64,000 bases of DNA from a bacterium. Lineage in GTDB: Bacteria; Patescibacteriota; Microgenomatia; UBA1406; GWC2-37-13. The translations under genes and the position numbers were made by a program. The stretch is taken from the NCBI GenBank assembly GCA_021789995.1, contig JAJYIQ010000001.1, forward strand, positions 124,001 to 188,000, given 5' to 3'. Below are positions 51,452-57,610 of this stretch, in pieces. The notes beneath the pieces were generated by a model. The model was not told the origin of the DNA, searched no databases, and was given only the letters and a program-made list of their open reading frames with translations. Numbering within the stretch: the stretch's first letter is position 1; each line of letters starts with the position of its first letter.

Positions 51452-52636
51452 ATGAAAACAAGAAAATTAGTTACTGCTGGAATCGGTTTATTGTCTTCAA
51501 TGGTATTAATGTTGTCGCCATTAGCCGTGTTTGCGGATACGACAACCAATAATAGCCAACTGGTAAATAGCGGTAACAACGTCACTTCAAATAGCACCAC
51601 CAATACGTCCACCAACGTTAACGTTTCCAATAACAATACTGCCAACATTATCCAATCGGTTGCGGCCAGTACCAATACCGGAGGGAATACATCAAACAGT
51701 AATATTGGCGGCGGATCGGTTAACACAGGTTCGGCTAATGTCGGCGTCACCTTAAACGCCACGGCCAACAGAAACGTAACGGCGGTAACCGGACTTGATC
51801 CCACGAGTACTAATAATACCGACGTGGTCAATACCGGTAACAGCGTCAACGCCAATTCAACCACCAACACTTCTACCAATGTCAATGTTAGTAACTCTAA
51901 TATGGCCAAAGTAGAACAATCGGTGCTCGGTACGGCCAATACCGGCAATAATACAGCCAATAAGAATATTGGCGGCGGCTCGGTCAATAGCGGTATGGCC
52001 AACCTTAATACCACCATGAATACTGATGTCAATCACAATGACACTTTTGTCGGCGGATCGGGAGGAAGCAATTCTCTCACCAACAACACATCGGTAACCA
52101 ATACGGGTGATCATACCAATACGAATAGTACTATCAATTCGGATACCGACGTCAGCGTCAACAATTCGAATATGGCAATGATCACACAAATGCTGATGGG
52201 TAATGTGAATAGCGGTGGTAATGCAGCCAATAAGAATATTGGCGGCGGCTCGGTCAATAGCGGTATGGCCAACCTGGGCGCAACGATGAATGTTAGCGGT
52301 AACAGTAACCTAACCGGTCTCGACCTTAGTAGTGTCGATCCGATGCTGACTAACAACATGGATACCGTCAATACCGGCAACCATGTCGCGACCAACAATA
52401 CCGTCAATTCGGAAATGGATGTCACGACATCTAACGGTAATTCGTTCTCATTGGGACAATTACTGTTCAGTTTCGTATCCAGCGGACACAACTATGCCAA
52501 TAATAATATTGGCGGTGGTTCGACTACCACTGGCGGATCGAATAGCGGAACAACATTTAGTACGTCAAGCAATCTCAACGCAACCGTTTTCGGTGGCGTG
52601 GGCAGTTTTGTGCTGACGATGTTGGGTCTTATTTAA
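51452..52636 (+). CDS. Asn-rich repeat surface protein without anchor
   Basis: Signal peptide (TAGIGLLSSMVLMLSPLAVFA), then four ~85-90-residue repeats with NSTTNTSTNVNVSN, NTGNNTANKNIGGGSVNSGMAN and NGNxT elements, related to the preceding LPDTG protein. The C-terminus ends hydrophobic (GVGSFVLTMLGLI) without LPXTG. It may be secreted and assembled on its anchored neighbour. Start: the ATG at 51452 after AAAGGGGGTGAT, 8 bp from the previous stop, so coupling is likely. It is 394 residues long. Confidence 0.85.
   Translation: MKTRKLVTAGIGLLSSMVLMLSPLAVFADTTTNNSQLVNSGNNVTSNSTTNTSTNVNVSNNNTANIIQSVAASTNTGGNTSNSNIGGGSVNTGSANVGVTLNATANRNVTAVTGLDPTSTNNTDVVNTGNSVNANSTTNTSTNVNVSNSNMAKVEQSVLGTANTGNNTANKNIGGGSVNSGMANLNTTMNTDVNHNDTFVGGSGGSNSLTNNTSVTNTGDHTNTNSTINSDTDVSVNNSNMAMITQMLMGNVNSGGNAANKNIGGGSVNSGMANLGATMNVSGNSNLTGLDLSSVDPMLTNNMDTVNTGNHVATNNTVNSEMDVTTSNGNSFSLGQLLFSFVSSGHNYANNNIGGGSTTTGGSNSGTTFSTSSNLNATVFGGVGSFVLTMLGLI
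51954..52005 (+). repeat. 52-bp exact repeat, copy 1
   Basis: Identical to 52224-52275, spaced 270 bases (90 codons), coding ANKNIGGGSVNSGMAN in adjacent protein repeats. Confidence 0.9.
52224..52275 (+). repeat. 52-bp exact repeat, copy 2
   Basis: Second copy of 51954-52005. Exact identity amid otherwise diverged repeats suggests recent duplication or gene conversion. Confidence 0.9.
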
Positions 52637-52677
52637 TCCCGGACTTTTAAATTAAGTTTGGGTAACTGGTAAGATAA

Positions 52678-52703
52678 CCCCCCGAGCCAATAAGCTCGGG
52701 GGG
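52678..52703 (+). terminator. strong GC hairpin between repeat-protein genes
   Basis: CCCCCCGAGC (52678-52687) pairs with GCTCGGGGGG (52694-52703) around a CAATAA loop. No T run follows, so it could be a stability or partial-termination element between the second and third Asn-rich genes. Confidence 0.6.
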
Positions 52704-52728
52704 GTCCCATATTTAACGGAAAAATAAC

Positions 52729-54207
52729 ATGGATTATAAAAAAATATTGATACAATTGATTCTCGTAATCTTTCTCATCACACCGGTGAATATTTTCGCC
52801 GCTGATGCAACATTAAGCGCCACCCTAAATCCTACACCCATACCATCTCCCGTCATCCCGATAGCTCAAATTTCCCCAATGCCAACCATAACCCCAACTC
52901 CTACACCCTCGCCTGATCTAACTGTCAGTATCAAGCAAGATACCGACCTTACTGACAATAAAACCATTCAAATCTATACCAACGGCTTGGCCACTGCCGA
53001 AGCTTCCATCACCCAGAACGTCAATCAAAACACCGTCGGCAATGATTTGACGGCCAATGTCGTCAACACCGTTGCTCCGAATGACAAACCGATTGATTTA
53101 AGCCAACCCGTTAACCCGTGCCTTTCCACTCCCTTTGCCGGTCAGACAAATAATATCACGGCCAGCAATGCCGCCCAATTAAATAACAACATCAACGTTA
53201 CCGTCGTTGCTTCGGGCAGCGCCACCGCCAAAGCCGCTATCGCTGCTATCGCCAATACCAACCTGAACGGCAACTGCGGTTCGTTCAATATTGTCAATCT
53301 TTTTGACAACCAAAAAGGTAACGTTACCCTTCCCAATGAATTAAATTACATCAGCCCGGACAAACCGGTTGCCGGAGTAAACAATATGTATGTCAGCAAT
53401 AACAATAATATTATCATGAATAATAATACTATTACTGTTGCCACCAGTTCGGCCGGCATCGCCGACAATATCACTCACATTTTAAATATCGTTAATACCA
53501 ATATCACCGGTAATAATTGGCTCTACCTGCGGATCAATAATTTCGGCCACTGGAATGGCAGCCTGCTCAATTGGCGGGGCGATTATCTGGCTGACCCGCT
53601 GGGAATTACTGCCTGGTGGATCGGTGGCAGTCGTAATTACGCTGGACAAGTAGCTGTCCAAAACAACAATTCGGGTAAAATCATCAACAATATCTCTTTG
53701 TCGGCGACATCAGGGGGTGTCGGCGATGCCACCGTAATTGCCAATATTTTCAGCCTGGTAAATACTAATATTACCGGTAATCACTGGTATTTTGCCATGG
53801 TCAATAATTACGCCGACTTCACCGGTGATGTCGTTTTATATCATCCGCCGGATCCAAGCCACACACCTTCCCCTGCCGCTAATAATATTACCAATGACGA
53901 TCCTCCACAATCATCAACTCCATCGGAGTTGAGTGCGGTTACCGACCAGCTCAGCCGGCCAACCCCCTCGCCCACCTCGCTTCCGCCGGAACCATCGCCT
54001 CTTATCGCCGATTATAAAGCGGTAAAAGGCAGTATTCTGGCCGCCGATAACGTATATCACGTCAATCTCGCGGACCAGAATTCTTCCTTTGATTACTGTA
54101 AAAAATATTCTTTCGCCTGCGGTTCAATCGGCATTGGCGCTATTTTATCGTTAATAATTTTATCATCCGGAGAAATCGGTTTTTTTAAAAAGAAATATGA
54201 GAATTAA
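52729..54207 (+). CDS. Asn-rich repeat surface protein with C-terminal membrane helix
   Basis: Signal peptide (~1-24), a Pro/Thr-rich stretch (~35-65: PTPIPSPVIPIAQ, PTPTPSPD), then about four ~75-residue repeats of a type distinct from the previous two genes (NNIIMNNNTITVATSSAG, HILNIVNTNITGNNW, VNNYADFTGDVVLY). A second Pro/Ser linker (~375-430) and a membrane helix (IGIGAILSLIILS) with a KKKYEN end complete 492 residues. It is probably membrane-anchored rather than sortase-linked. Confidence 0.82.
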   Translation: MDYKKILIQLILVIFLITPVNIFAADATLSATLNPTPIPSPVIPIAQISPMPTITPTPTPSPDLTVSIKQDTDLTDNKTIQIYTNGLATAEASITQNVNQNTVGNDLTANVVNTVAPNDKPIDLSQPVNPCLSTPFAGQTNNITASNAAQLNNNINVTVVASGSATAKAAIAAIANTNLNGNCGSFNIVNLFDNQKGNVTLPNELNYISPDKPVAGVNNMYVSNNNNIIMNNNTITVATSSAGIADNITHILNIVNTNITGNNWLYLRINNFGHWNGSLLNWRGDYLADPLGITAWWIGGSRNYAGQVAVQNNNSGKIINNISLSATSGGVGDATVIANIFSLVNTNITGNHWYFAMVNNYADFTGDVVLYHPPDPSHTPSPAANNITNDDPPQSSTPSELSAVTDQLSRPTPSPTSLPPEPSPLIADYKAVKGSILAADNVYHVNLADQNSSFDYCKKYSFACGSIGIGAILSLIILSSGEIGFFKKKYEN

Positions 54208-54739
54208 ACCATTCATCAATTTTCGGTTATCGGTTATCGGAATATTGTTTGCCGGTTTTCTGTTATATAGTTTTAAACCGATAAGCCAACAGCTGATAAA
54301 CCGAAGGCTGAAAATAGAAAGTGGAAAACCGATAACCGAAGTATACGCGGAAGTCAATTCCTCCGTGACCACCAACGTCAGCAGCCAAGGCGGCGGCAGT
54401 ACAAGCGTCAGTGTCCAGAATAATGTCACCAGTTCAAACAGCAGCAGTACCAGTGTTTCCAAACATATCGAAATCAATGTCAACGGTCAAAAAAAAGTAA
54501 TTGATTCTAATCAGCCGGGCAATACCAGTGTCCAGGTTCAAAGCAGCGGCCCGAACGCGACACCGACAATCGTCATCACCGAAACCCCGGCCACGCCGTC
54601 CGCCACCGGTTCGCCGACCGTCTCGCCGATTATCACCATTACGCCACCAAGTAGCCGGCAAATCAACAATCTTATTCAGCAGTTAGTGAATAATGTCCGG
54701 CGACAGATAGAAGCTCTTCTTCGATCCCTGCGGTTTTAG
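54197..54739 (+). CDS. small secreted Ser/Thr/Asn-rich protein
   Basis: A signal/anchor helix (RLSVIGILFAGFLLYSF) precedes a Ser/Asn/Val beta-rich part (SSVTTNVSSQGGGSTSVSVQ), a Pro/Thr linker and an amphipathic C-terminal helix (NNLIQQLVNNVRRQIEALLR). It is 180 residues long. It overlaps the preceding repeat-protein gene by 11 bp, so it belongs to that unit. Its stop codon directly abuts the 3' end of the antisense tRNA-Val. Confidence 0.7.
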   Translation: MRIKPFINFRLSVIGILFAGFLLYSFKPISQQLINRRLKIESGKPITEVYAEVNSSVTTNVSSQGGGSTSVSVQNNVTSSNSSSTSVSKHIEINVNGQKKVIDSNQPGNTSVQVQSSGPNATPTIVITETPATPSATGSPTVSPIITITPPSSRQINNLIQQLVNNVRRQIEALLRSLRF

Positions 54740-54811
54740 TGGTCGCTAAAGGATTTGAACCTTTGACCCCTTCAATGTGAATGAAGTGCTCTACCGCTGA
54801 GCTAAGCGACC
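54740..54811 (-). tRNA. tRNA-Val (CAC)
   Basis: Minus strand: acceptor GGTCGCT/AGCGACC, anticodon stem CTTCA/TGAAG with loop TTCACAT (anticodon CAC), T arm AAAGG-TTCAAAT-CCTTT, discriminator A. CCA is not encoded. It is squeezed between two plus-strand genes. Confidence 0.96.
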
Positions 54812-54842
54812 ATAGTTTACTTTTAATTATATCAAAATCCTG

Positions 54843-54848
54843 TATAAT
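54843..54848 (+). promoter_or_regulatory. leaderless-type -10 box
   Basis: TATAAT, 7 bases, then ATG at 54856 of lepB. The box overlaps an earlier in-frame ATG (54847), which therefore should not be the start. Confidence 0.6.
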
Positions 54849-54855
54849 GAAATTT

Positions 54856-55425
54856 ATGAAGCTTGTCAAAGGAATCATTGATTTTGTGATGGATATCCTG
54901 GAAACGGTCGCTTTCATCGGTTCGATCTTTATCGTTATTTACCTGTTTATCCTCACTCCCAACCAGGTCAAGGGAGCGTCGATGGAACCGAATTTCCAGG
55001 ACGGTAATTATATCCTGACCAGCCGTATCACCTACCGTTTCCGGCAGCCGCAGCGTGGCGATGTCATTGTCCTCAAGGCACCGTCCAATCCCGATATTGA
55101 ATATATCAAACGCATCATTGGTCTGCCCGGTGACACTATCATGATCAAAGACGGTAATGTTTATGTCAATGAAAAAGAAATTCCCGAACAATTTACTTCG
55201 GCGGCCACTAACGTCTGGCAAGACGGCTTCAGCAAAGAAGGCGTACCGTTTACCGTTCCCGCCGGTGATCTTTTTGTCATGGGCGACAACCGCCCACGCT
55301 CCTCCGATTCACGGGAATTCGGACCGATACCGGAGAATAGTGTCATCGGCGTCGTTTTTTACCGCTATTACCCGGTAAATGAAGTGGGAGCCATCATCAA
55401 TCCTCTACCGTTGTCATGGCGTTAA
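54856..55425 (+). CDS. lepB: signal peptidase I (Ser-Lys type)
   Basis: General leader peptidase, in contrast to the SipW-like enzyme at 40 kb. One N-terminal membrane helix (TVAFIGSIFIVIYLFIL), catalytic Ser in GASMEPNF, catalytic Lys in YIKRIIGLPGD, and FVMGDNRPRSSDSREFG box E. It is about 189 residues from the ATG at 54856, chosen because the -10 box lies 7 bases upstream. The longer frame would start in tRNA-Val. Its 3' end overlaps the convergent ParB-like gene by 12 bp. Confidence 0.95.
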   Translation: MKLVKGIIDFVMDILETVAFIGSIFIVIYLFILTPNQVKGASMEPNFQDGNYILTSRITYRFRQPQRGDVIVLKAPSNPDIEYIKRIIGLPGDTIMIKDGNVYVNEKEIPEQFTSAATNVWQDGFSKEGVPFTVPAGDLFVMGDNRPRSSDSREFGPIPENSVIGVVFYRYYPVNEVGAIINPLPLSWR

Positions 55426-55953
55426 CCGGTTAAGGATTTTTTTGGCCGTGCCCGTCGTTTCCTTCAGACTGCCTTTCATTTCGATTACCAGTTTGCTTTT
55501 AATCCGTGTCTGAATAATTTTGACACCGGCATTATTATATTCCGATTTTATGGTATTGATATAACGAGTTATTTCTTCTGCCGTCAACCGGTCGCCGGTG
55601 GTTTTCGTCTGATATATCATCTCCCTGACTGCTTCCTCTGTCCGGATCACCGTCAGGTTTTCGGACAGGATTTTTTCGTATAATCGGACAATCTTTTGCG
55701 ATTCTTTCAAGCGGGAAATGATAAACAGGTGACTGATCGATATTTGTTTGCCGTAGAAACCGTCGACGACCATTTCCGGAATCCGGTTCAGACGCAGAAT
55801 ATGGCAAATATATGAAGGCTTTATTCCCAGCTTTTTGGATAAATCGACAATGCGGATATTTTTGACTTGGGTAAGATGTTGCAATAGCTTGGCTTTTGCG
55901 AAGAAATCCTCCGTCCTGTTTATTTCGTCAATATACTGGTCGATGTTATCCAC
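55414..55953 (-). CDS. ParB-like HTH protein without nuclease domain
   Basis: 179 residues. It has the ParB/KorB-type helix-turn-helix (RIVDLSKKLGIKPSYICHILRLNRIPEMVVDGFYGKQ in outline, ~35-70) and the following LKES and helical segments, but no N-terminal ParB CTP-binding domain. It could be a DNA-binding regulator derived from ParB. The start is GTG at 55953 with TATAAT 7 bases upstream. Function is unknown. Confidence 0.78.
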   Translation of the reverse strand: MDNIDQYIDEINRTEDFFAKAKLLQHLTQVKNIRIVDLSKKLGIKPSYICHILRLNRIPEMVVDGFYGKQISISHLFIISRLKESQKIVRLYEKILSENLTVIRTEEAVREMIYQTKTTGDRLTAEEITRYINTIKSEYNNAGVKIIQTRIKSKLVIEMKGSLKETTGTAKKILNRLTP

Positions 55954-55960
55954 GTATTAA

Positions 55961-55966
55961 ATTATA
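55961..55966 (-). promoter_or_regulatory. leaderless-type -10 box before a GTG start
   Basis: Minus-strand TATAAT, 7 bases, then GTG at 55953. Confidence 0.6.
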
Positions 55967-56207
55967 CAACCGCCACGTACGCTTCACCTTTTTTCTGGAA
56001 GAATTTGACTTTTCCTTTTTTCAGGGCAAGAATCGTAAAATCGCGGGAAAGCATGGTGCCCAGGCCGGCATTGACCTTTGTCCCCTTCTGGCGAATGATG
56101 ACATTGCCCGGATTGACAAACTGACCGCCGAATACTTTTACACCCAGTCTTTTCGAGCGAGAATCACGGTTGCCGCGAACTGTTTTCTGTGCCTTGGTAT
56201 GTGCCAT
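55962..56207 (-). CDS. rpmA: ribosomal protein bL27
   Basis: 81 residues: AHTKAQKTVRGNRDSRSKRLGVKVFGGQ at the start and GNVIIRQKGTKVNAGLG, the defining bL27 segments near the peptidyl-transferase centre. There is no cleavable N-terminal extension. It follows rplU by 31 bp, the usual pair. AT-rich sequence with TAACT repeats fills the gap. Confidence 0.96.
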   Translation of the reverse strand: MAHTKAQKTVRGNRDSRSKRLGVKVFGGQFVNPGNVIIRQKGTKVNAGLGTMLSRDFTILALKKGKVKFFQKKGEAYVAVV

Positions 56208-56238
56208 ATTTTTTAGTTATAACTGTCTTTAACTCGCT

Positions 56239-56553
56239 TCATCCGATTTTAACTATTTTTAACTGCGTAAGGTGCGGACGGAATCCGGTTACTTTGCGGT
56301 AGCGTACTTTCGCTTTGAACTTCGCCACCCGGATTTTATCGCCTTTTACCTGGCTGATGACTTCTGCCTTGATTCCTTTAGCCAAAGTAGGCATCCCTAA
56401 TTTCAGCGATTTTCCTTCATTATCAAACATCGCCAATACCGGCAGTTCGACTGTCTCTTTTTCCTTATTGGGAAGCTTATCGACGGTAATAATATCCTGT
56501 TCTTTGACAAGATACTGCTTTCCACCGGTTTTGACAACGGCAAAATTTACCAT
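56239..56553 (-). CDS. rplU: ribosomal protein bL21
   Basis: 104 residues, the normal size: FAVVKTGGKQYLVKEQDIITVDKL at the start, then KAEVISQVKGDKIRVAKFKAKVRYRKVTGFR, the bL21 signature. It is first in the rplU-rpmA unit, with TATAAT 6 bases before the ATG. Confidence 0.96.
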   Translation of the reverse strand: MVNFAVVKTGGKQYLVKEQDIITVDKLPNKEKETVELPVLAMFDNEGKSLKLGMPTLAKGIKAEVISQVKGDKIRVAKFKAKVRYRKVTGFRPHLTQLKIVKIG

Positions 56554-56559
56554 TTTTTA

Positions 56560-56565
56560 ATTATA
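56560..56565 (-). promoter_or_regulatory. leaderless-type -10 box before rplU
   Basis: Minus-strand TATAAT, 6 bases, then ATG at 56553. The site also lies just downstream of the rodA stop. Confidence 0.6.
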
Positions 56566-56575
56566 CCGGAATTTA

Positions 56576-57610
56576 TCAGGGAATCAAGGCAAAAGCGATC
56601 ATTAGCGCCACGATTGAGCTGCCGCCATAGGAAATAAAGGGCAAGGCGATGCCGGCGACCGGCATTATCCCCAGATTCATCCCGATATTAACAAAAATCT
56701 GGAAAACCAGGTAAGCAAGTACGCCGATCGTATAAAGGAATTTTTTTTTGTCCTCTTCGTCCCGGCGGAAATAAAATCTAAGCGCCCGTTTGACCAAAAG
56801 ATAAACGATGACCGCATAAATAACCAAAATCGCCAGACCACCGAGGAAACCGAACTGCTCAACGAGTGATGCAAAAGCAAAATCCGTATGGTTTTCCGGC
56901 AAAAAGAACAGTTTCGCCTGCGTCCCCAGCCCCAGTCCCCGGCCGAAGAATTTACCCGAGCCGACGGTAATCATTGCCTGGATCATGTTGTATGCTGTCC
57001 CCTGCGTATTGACGTGCGGACTTAAAAAACTCAAAATCCGGGCCCGCTGGTACCCTTTCATAAAAAACCATCCGAGGGGAATAGTCATCAGCAAAAACCC
57101 GATAAAATACAAAATGTACCGTTTTGGATAATCGGAAAAAAGGACCATCACCAAAAAAATAAAGAAAAAAACCATCGCGTTACCCAGATCCGGTTGTTTA
57201 AAGATGATGAATGTCGGCAGTATAAAATAAGCGATACTTTTTAAAAAAACGTCAAAACTGTTGTGCCGGATATATCTTTTTGTCAAATGCTCAGCCAAAA
57301 ACAGTATGAAAAAAGCTTTGAAAAACTCCGATGCCTGGAAGTTGAACAAGCCGAAATTCAGCCAGCGTTTCGACCCCTTGGCTTCCACACCGATAATATA
57401 AGTGATTGCCAAAACGGTTATGAAAAACCAGTATAAAAACTTATTGTTCAGCCGGAATACCGGCAGGCCGATTTTCTTGACGGCAGCAAACGCGGCAAAA
57501 GCGATTACGACAAAAATTAACTGATGGAAAAACAAACCGGTATCGATGCCAAAAAGCGTAAACACCCCAAACAGGGAAAGGAGAACCGAGGGGATTAATA
57601 GGTTGGTCAT
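56576..57610 (-). CDS. rodA: rod-shape SEDS peptidoglycan polymerase RodA
   Basis: Membrane glycosyltransferase of the SEDS family with about ten helices, 344 residues. It shows KGSKRWLNFGLFNFQASEFFK, the KQPDLGNAM motif, HTDFAFASLVEQFGFLGG and GIALPFISYGGSSIV at the end. Length and sequence fit RodA better than FtsW. It overlaps ileS by 4 bp, so the start codon is fixed by coupling. Confidence 0.93.
   Translation of the reverse strand: MTNLLIPSVLLSLFGVFTLFGIDTGLFFHQLIFVVIAFAAFAAVKKIGLPVFRLNNKFLYWFFITVLAITYIIGVEAKGSKRWLNFGLFNFQASEFFKAFFILFLAEHLTKRYIRHNSFDVFLKSIAYFILPTFIIFKQPDLGNAMVFFFIFLVMVLFSDYPKRYILYFIGFLLMTIPLGWFFMKGYQRARILSFLSPHVNTQGTAYNMIQAMITVGSGKFFGRGLGLGTQAKLFFLPENHTDFAFASLVEQFGFLGGLAILVIYAVIVYLLVKRALRFYFRRDEEDKKKFLYTIGVLAYLVFQIFVNIGMNLGIMPVAGIALPFISYGGSSIVALMIAFALIP

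Noticed and set aside
50102-52491. Long minus-strand open frames opposite the Asn-rich genes (50102-51286, 51394-52032, 52111-52491)
   Set aside because: They are mirror frames of the AAT/ACC/GGC repeats and give Val/Leu/Pro-rich proteins without family features. The plus-strand frames have signal peptides, ribosome sites and LPDTG.
49740-52560. Possible CRISPR-like direct repeats
   Set aside because: Repeats vary in length and spacing, stay in one reading frame and code for solenoid-like protein repeats. No unique spacers or cas genes.
54781-54855. Longer lepB start at 54781 or 54847
   Set aside because: The first lies inside tRNA-Val and the second inside the TATAAT box, so neither would be in the mRNA.
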